Source: Candidatus Poribacteria bacterium (GTDB lineage Bacteria > Poribacteria > WGA-4E > PCPOR2b). Taken from it: a stretch of 64,000 nt of DNA. The notes below the pieces were generated by a model. It was not told the origin of the DNA. It saw only the letters and a list, made by a program, of their open reading frames with translations, and made no database searches. The stretch spans positions 62,001 to 126,000 of the forward strand of contig JAPPKS010000030.1 of assembly GCA_028819845.1 (NCBI GenBank). Direction: 5' to 3'. The number at the start of each line of letters is the position of its first letter. Position 1 is the first letter of the stretch. The translations under genes and the position numbers were made by a program. Of this stretch, positions 25,801 through 33,524 are shown in pieces.

Positions 25801-26390
25801 ATCGGGCGTATGACGACTTATTGACATCGCTCGCACAACTCATTGCTTCAGCATTCTCATTAAAAGGAGGCACCGAAACGATTCAAGTGGAACTCAATAC
25901 GCGAGCCGAACCGCTGCTGGAGTTAACCATTGAGACAAAACTCAAGGGCTTTCTTATTCGGGTCTGTGATGCTGAACTTAATTTCAAGAATTGGCTTGAA
26001 GCAATCGGCACCTATATAGTCCAAAAACCTCCGGCAGCGTGGAATGACACGGACAAAACCCAGTTTGAGATGGACCTCTCCGAACTCGCACGGAAGTTCC
26101 ACCACTTTGAAGCCGTTTCCTTTGAGCGGCACAAGCAATCTGATGAATTTGCAGATAGTGCGGGGGAAGTCATGCGCGTCGGCATAACCACGCTCACAGC
26201 AAAGGAGCAAGAACGTGTCATATCTATACCTCCGACCGCCGAGGAAGAAGCAAAATTCATTGAGCGCGAAATTGAGGGAGTTTTCGACGCCTATGATCCC
26301 GATGGAGATGCAGAATTTCGCCTCGCCGTTCTCGCGCGCATCTCACGAAAATTGATGGAGCAAATTGAAGACCAGACAGCGAAAGAATAA
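22821..26390 (+). CDS. Large P-loop ATPase, SspC-like phosphorothioation component
   Basis: The 1189-residue protein has Walker A G-P-Y-G-S-G-K-S at residues 74-81 and Walker B L-I-L-V-V-D-E-L-G-K-F at 208-218, an AAA/STAND-like N-terminal ATPase. The remaining ~900 residues have no domain that I recognise. The start at 22821 follows GGGAG at 10 bases; the ATG at 22851 (M-N-K-P-L-S-E-L-F) is a credible alternative. Position between DUF4007 and PAPS-reductase-like genes fits SspC, the ATPase of SspABCD systems, thought to drive the modification complex on DNA. The 78-residue gene at 26395 begins 4 bases after its stop, so they are co-transcribed. Confidence 0.85.
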   Translation: MFALHSPLTTMNKPLSELFQVTGRFRRSVHLERDFYAENSLDGYVVTVTARESLRRLISALENGAETKAWSFTGPYGSGKSAFALFAAKLLGDPGSPATQSALNLLERGDIFLWDRFVEARNNRRKERGFCPVLISGERAPITTSLLRGLVKGLTQFDSNGSEIRSLISEVDARLDAAANGTLPPASEITGLFESATVQIGAAGGAGLILVVDELGKFLEYAAQHPSHGDVFVLQSLAEFASRSEESPLFLLTILHQAFEHYAQRMGASQREEWAKIQGRFEDVAFMEPAEQVLRLIGNAIERDVVAPQDLDRSVLADSVDLELKPRQLSTSDFLQILESCLPLHPTVALMVGSLFRRFAQNERSLFALLNSAEPHGLQDFLVTHSYDGNRFPLFSLPDLYDYINTALGNRLYTASDGKKWAGIESAISRLPNPSPMTVKIIKTIGLLGVVGEVSANLKCSKPLLRYALDDGTHTFSQEFEHAMSELVKRSIAIYRRYNDAYALWEGSDIDIESRLAEAAAQFDLNQGLASTISSLLPPRPLIARRHLHLTGTLRYFVVRYTDVGRFESDLGKPIEDADGIILYTLPTSESEAESLAKKVAKASVADRNDVIVAIPRSIGLLQEAVVELARLRWVKDKTPELDGDATARRELAARTTEAERAVSDQLTSLFGSNIAAQDGGKCIWYYGGNAIPIATRRDLNALLSKICDSVYHKAPIIRNELINQRRLSHSASRARKMLIAAMLERADQANLGIDGYPPEMSVYLSLLSDTGIHRNESGEWGFHPPKTDNDGRMSYTWSTIETFLDECEMERQCISKLYDRLEKPPIGLRNGPIPILLCSVLLHYESEIALYEDGSFVTDISSAVFERIIKSPEKFELKRFRMSGIRSEVFTQFLGLLSQPPPLTGPPSLLAVVKPLVRFVAKLPRYTMLTQELSCEAIELRKTISDAREPDTLLFVQLPQALGFDAFGPYEEMDSTTVGRFFNTLRRELSQLNRAYDDLLTSLAQLIASAFSLKGGTETIQVELNTRAEPLLELTIETKLKGFLIRVCDAELNFKNWLEAIGTYIVQKPPAAWNDTDKTQFEMDLSELARKFHHFEAVSFERHKQSDEFADSAGEVMRVGITTLTAKEQERVISIPPTAEEEAKFIEREIEGVFDAYDPDGDAEFRLAVLARISRKLMEQIEDQTAKE

Positions 26391-26394
26391 ATTA

Positions 26395-26631
26395 ATGGCA
26401 GGTAAGAGCACAATGCAAGATGAACTTCGACCGCAATATGACTTGAAAAACCTGCAGGTGAGGAAGACGGGACGTGAGCGAAAGCACTTTGGTAGGTTGG
26501 TTGTAAAGCTAGAACCTGATGTTGCCGCGGTGTTTCCAAACGCGGCATCTGTGAATAAGGCACCGCGATTTCTGATCCGAATCACCAAGGAAAACGGGGA
26601 GGCACTTCCCATTCCTGAGGATAAAGCCTGA
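26395..26631 (+). CDS. Small conserved protein of unknown function
   Basis: From the ATG at 26395 the product is 78 residues, starting 4 bases after the stop of the SspC-like gene. The sequence Y-D-L-K-N-L-Q-V-R-K-T-G-R-E-R-K-H-F-G and L-E-P-D-V-A-A-V-F-P-N-A-A-S-V-N-K-A-P-R-F-L-I looks like a small conserved protein family found scattered in diverse bacteria, often as the second gene next to toxin-like or accessory genes. No catalytic motif is evident. The tight spacing suggests translation coupled with SspC, and a role in the system is possible but unproven. Confidence 0.72.
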   Translation: MAGKSTMQDELRPQYDLKNLQVRKTGRERKHFGRLVVKLEPDVAAVFPNAASVNKAPRFLIRITKENGEALPIPEDKA

Positions 26632-27010
26632 CATTTATAGCCATTGCGACTTAAAAGTATACATTTACTCATTGCTTTGTGGGAGAAGATTCCTAGCCTC
26701 GATTATCAATCAGTCGATTCCTTCTTAAGAAAATATAAACCGAAAGAAAATTGCTCGAAATCACGGAGAGGTCATATTCCATATACCTGCGTGAGTTCTA
26801 ACAAAAAGCGGATAACATGATTAGGTTTTGTTGACATTTGGCATCCCGTAGGTTGAATTGAACGGTTAAACGGCAGTCCCTATCAAGTACAAAGGAATCT
26901 TTTGTAACACAATCTGTTAGATTGTGATCCGAGCCCGCAAACTAACAGTTTGCGCTACTTATATCAGATTATCCAATGGTGACAACGTTTGCCGAATCAG
27001 TAGCCTCAAA
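26632..27010. repeat. 379-base intergenic region with repeats, including a twin-hairpin unit
   Basis: A diverged family A copy lies at 26677-26722 (GGGAGAAGATTCCTAGCC). A twin hairpin lies at 26908-26954 and a family C end at about 26849 (CGTAGGTTGAATTGAACGG). No gene was recognised. Confidence 0.7.
26908..26954. repeat. Twin-hairpin (REPIN-like) element
   Basis: CACAATCT-GTT-AGATTGTG (26908-26926) and CGCAAACT-AAC-AGTTTGCG (26936-26954) are perfect 8-bp hairpins 9 bases apart. The second is close to the reverse complement of the first, so the pair behaves as two related hairpins in inverted orientation, the layout of REPIN/BIME elements. Confidence 0.75.
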
Positions 27011-27271
27011 ATGTCAACAGAACCTAGAAACAAAGACGGCATGAAAATCTTTTATGACTGTGAAGCCGACGTTCTTTACGTCACTTGTGGGACACCGGGA
27101 TTCACAGACTATGTTGAATACTCCGAAGATGTGATTCTGCGTCTTGATCCTGAATCCAAACGGTTAATCGGATTTACAATCATTGATTTTTCGTATCACT
27201 TCGCCAAACAGGAAGCAGACATCACGCTTCCCTTCCGTGTTGATTTCCAAATGTTTGAACAAGCCAGCTAG
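27011..27271 (+). CDS. DUF2283-family small protein
   Basis: The product has 86 residues from 27011, or 76 from the ATG at 27041, which is where DUF2283 proteins usually begin. The core M-K-I-F-Y-D-C-E-A-D-V-L-Y-V, V-E-Y-S-E-D-V-I-L-R-L-D, G-F-T-I-I-D-F-S is typical of this family of small beta proteins, which often sit beside toxin-antitoxin modules and other mobile gene sets. The biochemical role of the family is not known. It lies between the SspC- and SspD-like genes, surrounded by repeats. Confidence 0.8.
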   Translation: MSTEPRNKDGMKIFYDCEADVLYVTCGTPGFTDYVEYSEDVILRLDPESKRLIGFTIIDFSYHFAKQEADITLPFRVDFQMFEQAS

Positions 27272-27651
27272 AACGCATGAAACTAGGGGTTTGAAGTTCC
27301 TATCTACACATGATACAATATGGAAATAGGCTTAAAAGCCCCCCCTGACAAGGGATCAACTGAGCGAATAGCGAAGGATCAATCGAATGAATAGTGAGGG
27401 CGATAGTTTTACGCCTTCATTAGTCTTAAAATGCCTTTCCCAATGTGAGAACGCCTTGTCTATTCATCACAATAATCATTCCCCTCCTTACTATGGAGGA
27501 TCAACTGACCGAATAGGGAAGGCGATAGTTTTTGTAGTTTTTCTTGGTTCATGTAGATTGGGTTAATCGCTGTTCCTAGCATCCTCATTAAGATGTAAGT
27601 AATAGTAAGCTGACAAGTGCAACACATGCGTAGAAACCAGAGAACAAACCA
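27272..27651. repeat. 380-base intergenic region with family B and C fragments
   Basis: Two copies of a short unit (GGATCAACTGACCGAATAGG and GGATCAACTGAGCGAATAGC, each followed by GCGATAGTTTT-like sequence) occur near 27353-27410 and 27493-27532. A family B half (CCCCTCCTTACTATGGAGG) lies near 27480-27498. No gene was recognised. Confidence 0.65.
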
Positions 27652-28485
27652 ATGAAGAACGATTCCACAGAACAAAATAGACGCCACATCCTCGGGCTCT
27701 CGGGCGGCAAAGATAGCTCCGCACTCGCAGTGTACATGCGGGACAAAGTACCGGATATGGAATACGCCTTCTGCGACACTGGAAAAGAGTTGCCGGAGAC
27801 TTACGAATTTCTCGATCGGTTGGAAGCGTTTCTGGGCAAGAAGGTTGAACGACTTAACGCCGAGCGCGAATTCGATCATTGGCTATCGGTATTCGGCGGA
27901 TTGCTTCCATCGGCTCAGGTGCGCTGGTGTACGCGCCTACTCAAAATCAAACCCTTTGAGGAATTCGTCGGCGATGATCTGGCTTACAACTACGTCGCCA
28001 TCCGCGCCGACGAAGACCGCGTCGGTTACAAACCCCTCAAGACCGTTGCACTCCGAAACATTGAACCCAAGTACCCGTTCAAAGAGGACGGTATAACTGA
28101 GACCGATGTCTATCGCATTCTGGAGGAGAGCGGTCTCGGCTTGCCGGAATACTATAAATGGCGAACCCGTTCCGGATGCTATTTCTGTTTCTACCAACGC
28201 AAAGCCGAATGGGTTGGGTTGATGGAGAATCACTCCGATCTATTTGAACTCGCTAAGGGTTACGAGAAGTTCAACGAAGAAACAGGTGAAAGATTCACGT
28301 GGAGTCAAGGCGAGAGCCTTGTAGAACTCTCTGACACTGAAAGAATTAAGCAAATCAAGGAAAACTACAGGAAAGCGATTGAACGGACTAAGGCGTCCCA
28401 ACCAAATCGACGGTTGTTAGAAATTTTTGGCGATGTGCTAGATGACGAAGACAATGAGGAACCGTGTTTGATATGTCATAAGTAA
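27652..28485 (+). CDS. PAPS-reductase-family ATP pyrophosphatase, SspD/DndC-like
   Basis: The 277-residue protein has the PP-loop S-G-G-K-D-S at residues 17-22, which binds ATP for substrate adenylation. F-C-D-T-G-K-E-L-P-E-T-Y is the typical second motif of the PAPS reductase/DndC family. Cysteines in V-R-W-C-T-R, G-C-Y-F-C-F-Y and the C-terminal C-L-I-C-H could bind an Fe-S cluster or zinc, as reported for DndC. It is predicted to activate DNA phosphate for sulfur transfer in phosphorothioation. The SspE-like gene follows after 36 bases. It resembles SspD more by context than by any single residue. Confidence 0.9.
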   Translation: MKNDSTEQNRRHILGLSGGKDSSALAVYMRDKVPDMEYAFCDTGKELPETYEFLDRLEAFLGKKVERLNAEREFDHWLSVFGGLLPSAQVRWCTRLLKIKPFEEFVGDDLAYNYVAIRADEDRVGYKPLKTVALRNIEPKYPFKEDGITETDVYRILEESGLGLPEYYKWRTRSGCYFCFYQRKAEWVGLMENHSDLFELAKGYEKFNEETGERFTWSQGESLVELSDTERIKQIKENYRKAIERTKASQPNRRLLEIFGDVLDDEDNEEPCLICHK

Positions 28486-28521
28486 TAATTCGTATTAGGC
28501 TATATTATGAGGAGAATTTTC

Positions 28522-30810
28522 GTGCGACCAGTCTCGGATATTTTCAAAGCAGAAGCTGATAATTTTGAAAACACGATGAACAGTCATGGCGGAGATGTCG
28601 GTTTTCGGGTTCCGGAATATCAACGTACCTACGATTGGAACAAAGAAAATATCAAACGACTCCTTGAGGATTGTTTAAATGGATTCTACTATCTTTCTAG
28701 CCCCAATAATGAATCGTATACCTTCCTAGGGACATTAATTCTTGTCTCAGAGAATCCCGAGCCTTCGTTTGATGGAACTTCACTTTCTATAGTGGACGGA
28801 CAACAGAGATTAACAACGCTAACCCTTCTCTGCTGTGCGTTAATTGAGGAATTGTTTCTCCGACAGGATGAGGTTTGCCATCTTCAAGAAGCCACTATTA
28901 GCTGGATAAAAAGGGAGATTGAATACATTCACGAAAGGTTATTTGACTGTGTTAGAGGACAACTTCGCAGGCGCGATCTAATAGCTAGATTTCCTCGTGT
29001 AGTCCGTCTTCCCGACGATAACCGCGGGTTTAGTCCTTCCGAGGCAGAGTATCGTTCGGTAATCGCCAATTTCTTGATAAATTTTGCCAATCACTATTCA
29101 CAAAGCGACTCTGACTTCATTCCTGCGACATCAGAAAATGATGTTGAGGCAGGTCGATTTTTTCAAAACTATAAATACATAAAAGAACAAGTTAAACTAG
29201 GCATATATAAAGGCGACGATACACCGACTGCCGGGAAACAAAGCGAACTAGATCACAATCAAATTGGTCATGAGGATTTTCAGAAATCAGGATTGCGCAA
29301 TTTATTTGAAAAACTTAACACGCTGCCTGAACAAGCGGAGAAAGATCGCGCGATTAGCGACATCGCTAGCAATTCCTATTCAAGTGGACTTATTCGAATC
29401 ATGTTATTTTCTCATTACGTGTTGAGATCCGTTATTCTAACACGGGTTGAAACGGACGATGAAGATACAGCCTTTGATATTTTTGACTCTCTCAATACAA
29501 CAGGCGAACCGTTGACAGCTATTGAGACCTTCAAACCTCGGGTAATGAGTTTTGAACGCAATACCGAAAATGCTAGTTACAGTGGATCCGAGAGTGCGAG
29601 ACAGTTTGAAAGGCTTGAGGCTAATTTAAATGATATTTATCTCGAAACTGACAAACGGCAGAAAGAGACTAAAGAATTACTTGTTACATTTGCCTTATAT
29701 CTAGAAGGCCGCAAGTTGCCACTAAACCTTAATTCTCAGCGCAGTTATTTGCGATTAAAATTTGAAGAAGCTGCGAATTCAAACTTCAAGCGTCGAATCG
29801 TTCGATTGTTAGCGGACATTGCAGAATTTCGACAAACTTATTGGAACCGAGACTCTATCCGAACTCTCGACAGTATCCATCCCAACTCCGCGAGTGATTG
29901 GCTAAAATTGTGCTGCACAGTCATATCTGACATGAAAACAAGTTTGGCCATTCCAATAATGGCAAGATTTTGGGCACAATATCAGCAGGATAAAATCGAG
30001 CATAATTTCGCGGATGCAGTGAAGGCAATAACCGCATTTCTTATCTTAAGGCGGTCGGTAACAGGCAATACGGGAAGAATTGATTCCGACTTTAGAAAGA
30101 TGATGGGAACACTGTGCATAGGCTTAAATGATTCAAATTCAATTCCTAGTTTGGATGATTTTAAGAAGATATTGAGAGAATATTTGGCTGTTCGGCGTAT
30201 CGGAGTGGAAAACAAAGACACTTGGGTTGCTAAAGTGTGTGAAGTACCTTTAGCTGAACATTCACAGCCTTTGTGTCGGTTCTTACTCTTTGCCGCTTCC
30301 AACAATGCTATAATGGATCAGGAGAAACCGGGGCTTCTTACACGCGAAACAGTAATCCCCAGCGATCAATTGGCCTACCTTAACTATAGCAAATGGAAAG
30401 ATGATAAATATGCGACCGTTGAGCACGTAGCACCGGTTTCGAACTCCGATGGCTGGGACGAAGAAATATACTCGCCGTTAGACACTCATAATTTGATAGG
30501 TAACATTATTCTGCTTCCGCAAAAGGAAAACTCAAGTGTTGGCAACGCCCCTTGGGCGAAGAAAAAGATATTTTACCGAGCGTTAGTCGCGGAAAGGGAA
30601 CCAGAAAGAAACAGTCAATTTGAAAAAGCAAAGGAGGAAGGGTTAACTTTCAAGAATCAGACCATAGATTTGCTCAACGCACAAGGACGGCTTGATATGC
30701 TAGATCCTATTGCTAAAGTGAATCGGTGGACAAAATCAACTATACAAAAACGGACGAAAAACATCCTCCAACTCGCATGGGATGAAATATCACCTTGGCT
30801 AGGTTACTGA
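28522..30810 (+). CDS. DUF262 + DUF1524 (HNH) restriction effector, SspE-like
   Basis: The 762-residue product starts at GTG 28522, 7 bases after GAGGAG; the in-frame ATG at 28507 overlaps that site. The N-terminal DUF262 domain has R-V-P-E-Y-Q-R-T-Y-D-W (about residues 29-39) and V-D-G-Q-Q-R-L-T-T-L (91-100), the nucleotide-binding DGQQR of GmrS/SspE proteins. The C-terminal DUF1524 HNH-type domain has E-H-V-A-P (near 634) and H-N-L-I-G-N (near 656) with N-S-S-V-G-N and a lysine-rich helix. SspE senses phosphorothioate and nicks unmodified phage DNA. Codons look more A+T-rich than in the SspC-like gene. Confidence 0.9.
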   Translation: MRPVSDIFKAEADNFENTMNSHGGDVGFRVPEYQRTYDWNKENIKRLLEDCLNGFYYLSSPNNESYTFLGTLILVSENPEPSFDGTSLSIVDGQQRLTTLTLLCCALIEELFLRQDEVCHLQEATISWIKREIEYIHERLFDCVRGQLRRRDLIARFPRVVRLPDDNRGFSPSEAEYRSVIANFLINFANHYSQSDSDFIPATSENDVEAGRFFQNYKYIKEQVKLGIYKGDDTPTAGKQSELDHNQIGHEDFQKSGLRNLFEKLNTLPEQAEKDRAISDIASNSYSSGLIRIMLFSHYVLRSVILTRVETDDEDTAFDIFDSLNTTGEPLTAIETFKPRVMSFERNTENASYSGSESARQFERLEANLNDIYLETDKRQKETKELLVTFALYLEGRKLPLNLNSQRSYLRLKFEEAANSNFKRRIVRLLADIAEFRQTYWNRDSIRTLDSIHPNSASDWLKLCCTVISDMKTSLAIPIMARFWAQYQQDKIEHNFADAVKAITAFLILRRSVTGNTGRIDSDFRKMMGTLCIGLNDSNSIPSLDDFKKILREYLAVRRIGVENKDTWVAKVCEVPLAEHSQPLCRFLLFAASNNAIMDQEKPGLLTRETVIPSDQLAYLNYSKWKDDKYATVEHVAPVSNSDGWDEEIYSPLDTHNLIGNIILLPQKENSSVGNAPWAKKKIFYRALVAEREPERNSQFEKAKEEGLTFKNQTIDLLNAQGRLDMLDPIAKVNRWTKSTIQKRTKNILQLAWDEISPWLGY

Positions 30811-31423
30811 CGTACACAGTGAATGTAGGTTGGGTTGAACGGGCTGGCGAATCCCAACGATCAACTGAGCGGATAAGGAAGGCGATTGCCTTCAAGTCTT
30901 CACCTCGTAACCAATTGTAGCCCAATTGGTTAATCGCAAAGCCTTTTAAACCCACCCGATGACTGACACCGCTGCAATTCACCCCTTGTTTTATGGATTG
31001 TAAGAGCTGGAACTCGCTGGTCAAAGACCAGTCAGTTGCTCTTGAGCGAGACAGTGTACCTGAGAACAAGGTGCGTATGCTATCTGTGTGACGTTCAAAA
31101 CACTGAATTTCTACCAAAACTCCTTTAAGACTCTCAATGAAATTATCTGCGTGGAAAAATTAAACTGTCTTCGTAGGCAATTCCTTGAACACTGTGACCG
31201 CGCTAGACTTGGAGTTCAGCTAGCAAAGGGGTGTATTGGCAATAACTTTGAATATCGGTTTACAATTGTCGATGCTAACGAATTGATGAACTTGATACCT
31301 GTTTGATTGAATGCTTTGAGGCGCCGACAAATCTTAAATATAGACATATTGCAGCGAGAATAGGAAGTTCAAAACCGGCTTGATGGTGCGACAAACCATC
31401 AAGTTCAATGGAGGAAGTCTCTG
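30811..31423. repeat. 613-base intergenic region with a family C repeat
   Basis: A family C element starts at about 30823 (TGTAGGTTGGGTTGAACGG) and continues with ATCAACTGAGCGGATAAGG, a CTTCAAGTCTTCACC segment and CTTTTAAACCCACCCGATGA to about 31020. A 72-residue frame at 31088-31306 has no homolog that I can see and was not called. A promoter-like sequence lies at 31316-31344. Confidence 0.65.
31316..31344 (+). promoter_or_regulatory. Possible sigma-70 promoter for the DndB-like gene
   Basis: TTGAGG (31316-31321), 17-base spacer, TATAGA (31339-31344), 79 bases before the ATG at 31424. It would let the putative regulator be expressed separately from the SspD/E-like genes. Confidence 0.45.
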
Positions 31424-32827
31424 ATGAATATTTATCCCGCATTACGTTCTAGAATGGGAACGTTTAGTTACTATGTCGTGAAGATGAGTGCGCGAGAACT
31501 AAGTGAAAACGTGAAATTTGCTTCTGAAGTTTATGAAGATCGCACCCTTGATGAAGCAATTCAGCGAGTCTTAAGACACGACAGAGTCAATAAGGAAATC
31601 GTCGAATATCTGAAACACCAACCCAATCGTTTCTTCTCCTCTTTGGTCGTGGCCGCGTTAGAAGGCAATCCGATGTTCTATCCTGTTGAGATTACTGACG
31701 ATCCACATTTCGCAATTTTTCATGATGATCAGCGACTCAACGAGTCTTTTGGAGTCTTGAAGTTCGATGGAACCCAGAAATACTATGCCCTTGATGGACA
31801 GCATCGCCTCTCAGCCATCAAGACTTTGCTTGATCGAAACAATCCAATTTCCGATGGTGCTCCTGAAAATTTTGAGAACGATGAACTTTCCGTAATCGTC
31901 ATTGTACCTAGTCGGGAAGAGTCCGACTTCTTGCCAAAGTACCGGCGATTGTTCTCCAATCTTAACCGCTATGCCAAACCGACGGATGCAGCAACGAACA
32001 TCATAATGGATGAAGACGATACGTTTGCCATTCTCACACGGCGCTTGATTACCGAGCATAATTTCTTCAAATCTGAAGGCAGACAGATAGAATCAAGGCG
32101 TATAAAAACACAAAAAGGAAAAAACCTCAAGAGTATTGATCCGTACTTCACTAGCCTCGAAACCTTGTACGAGATGAACACAGCGCTGCTTAGTTCGGCA
32201 CGCCGAACGCCAAGAGGATGGGGTCCAATTTTGGACCAAGGACAAGATTTGAAGAATTTCAAGCGGTTTCGTCCCCCCGAAGACTACATTGATGCGCTTT
32301 ACGAAGAATTGGAGATGTATTGGAATGCCTTAATCGCCGAAATCCCAGATCTTCAAAAATCTCCACCCCTGATGCGGGTTCATCACATTGAATTAATCGA
32401 GGGCGAAGAGATGACAGATTCCCTTTTGTTTTGGCCTATAGGTCAACAGTTGCTAGCCGAATTCGCGAGAACCCTACTCGACAACAACCTTCCCAATGTG
32501 GCAACTCCGACTGCTGATGGGGTCCGTACAGCGTTAAAGGGACTTGGCAGGTTAGAATGGCGGCTGCATCAAGCTCCTTGGCGGTATCTCCTGTTGGTAC
32601 GCAACGCAAAGGGTGACTGGGCAATGCGTAATGAGGAGAGGAAGGAGGCAGTCCGTTGCGGGCGTAGAATTCAACAGTGGATAATTGGTCTAGAGGAGCT
32701 TGACGAGAGTGGTGTTGACGAACTGAAAAGGCTTTGGAGTAGTATGCTGATTCCGCAGCCGCGTGGAGAAGATCGTGACAAATTGTGGAAACGCGTTGAA
32801 GACCTGAAATTGTCCGTAAGTGGGTGA
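31424..32827 (+). CDS. DGQHR-domain protein, DndB-like
   Basis: The 467-residue protein carries Y-A-L-D-G-Q-H-R-L-S-A-I at residues 121-132, the defining DGQHR motif of DndB and its relatives. The N-terminus with F-S-Y-Y-V-V-K-M-S-A-R-E-L and the stretch R-F-F-S-S-L-V-V-A-A-L-E-G-N-P also fits DNA sulfur modification protein DndB. DndB represses the dnd operon and binds DNA in Dnd systems; here it is expected to regulate or tune the Ssp-like genes. GGAGGA lies about 8 bases upstream of the ATG. It is separated from the SspE-like gene by 613 bases of repeats and may have its own promoter. Confidence 0.88.
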   Translation: MNIYPALRSRMGTFSYYVVKMSARELSENVKFASEVYEDRTLDEAIQRVLRHDRVNKEIVEYLKHQPNRFFSSLVVAALEGNPMFYPVEITDDPHFAIFHDDQRLNESFGVLKFDGTQKYYALDGQHRLSAIKTLLDRNNPISDGAPENFENDELSVIVIVPSREESDFLPKYRRLFSNLNRYAKPTDAATNIIMDEDDTFAILTRRLITEHNFFKSEGRQIESRRIKTQKGKNLKSIDPYFTSLETLYEMNTALLSSARRTPRGWGPILDQGQDLKNFKRFRPPEDYIDALYEELEMYWNALIAEIPDLQKSPPLMRVHHIELIEGEEMTDSLLFWPIGQQLLAEFARTLLDNNLPNVATPTADGVRTALKGLGRLEWRLHQAPWRYLLLVRNAKGDWAMRNEERKEAVRCGRRIQQWIIGLEELDESGVDELKRLWSSMLIPQPRGEDRDKLWKRVEDLKLSVSG

Positions 32828-33158
32828 GTCGTCAAAATAATTGGTTTTGCTGTAAAACATTTGACGAATTTCGGACAAACTGAAAAAAACCAGGAGAATT
32901 TGGAGGTTTTTGCAGTCATTGTCACACGATTTGATTGTATCTAATCACATACAGTAAAATTCTGGAAATAATTGTGGTTGGACAACACGGGTAGGCAAAT
33001 TCCTTCGCAAAGTGTCCTGGGTCAACAGCGGATAGGAAGATGCGACAATAATGGTAGTATCGGATGTACGCCTGGAAACAAAAGTTATTCAATTGCACGC
33101 ACGAATTACAGTTCCGTAAGCATAGTCCTGCCTTTAATGCAATATATGGTCTACACCT
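32828..33158. other. 331-base intergenic region
   Basis: I found no gene, repeat of the named families, or structured RNA that I could support. It separates the DndB-like gene from the small unknown gene at 33159. Confidence 0.5.
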
Positions 33159-33515
33159 ATGGCGCAAAAGGTTGTCCCGTGGTTAATCGTTGAAATCGAG
33201 TGGATAGAGCTTGGAGTTGTCTGCGAACCGACGATCGTCCTAACATCCCGAGGATATGCCCCCACTTTGCGGGTTCAAGAGTCTGGCACAGGTGCTGAGT
33301 TTAAGTTATCCATTCGCGCGAAATCAATCGCACAGCCCTTAGAAGCACTTCGACAGAACAATCAGGGAGAATTTAAGGGACTTCACTTTCGAATTCGAAA
33401 ACGGAGCAAGGATCCCAAGTCGCAATACGAGATTCAAGCAATGCCGACTGAAAGGCCCGTGAAGGGAACAATCAAAAGGCCAATACATGCCTATAAAAAA
33501 AATTTAACCCTATGA
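33159..33515 (+). CDS. Small protein of unknown function downstream of the DndB-like gene
   Basis: The 118-residue frame has sound protein-like composition: a beta-rich N-terminal half (P-W-L-I-V-E-I-E-W-I-E-L-G-V-V, T-I-V-L-T-S-R-G-Y), and a basic C-terminal part (F-R-I-R-K-R-S-K-D-P, R-P-V-K-G-T-I-K-R-P) suited to nucleic-acid binding. I do not recognise the family. There is no clear Shine-Dalgarno before the ATG at 33159, so the start is uncertain. It is on the same strand as the phosphorothioation genes and directly followed by a family C element. It could be a further component, an unrelated passenger, or not expressed. Confidence 0.5.
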   Translation: MAQKVVPWLIVEIEWIELGVVCEPTIVLTSRGYAPTLRVQESGTGAEFKLSIRAKSIAQPLEALRQNNQGEFKGLHFRIRKRSKDPKSQYEIQAMPTERPVKGTIKRPIHAYKKNLTL

Positions 33516-33524
33516 AGTTCTACA

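Noticed and set aside
27460-27879. 139-residue minus-strand frame
   Set aside because: It overlaps the SspD-like gene and repeat sequence in antisense; no protein-like features.
31088-31306. 72-residue frame before the DndB-like gene
   Set aside because: No recognised family, no ribosome binding site, and it lies just behind a family C repeat.
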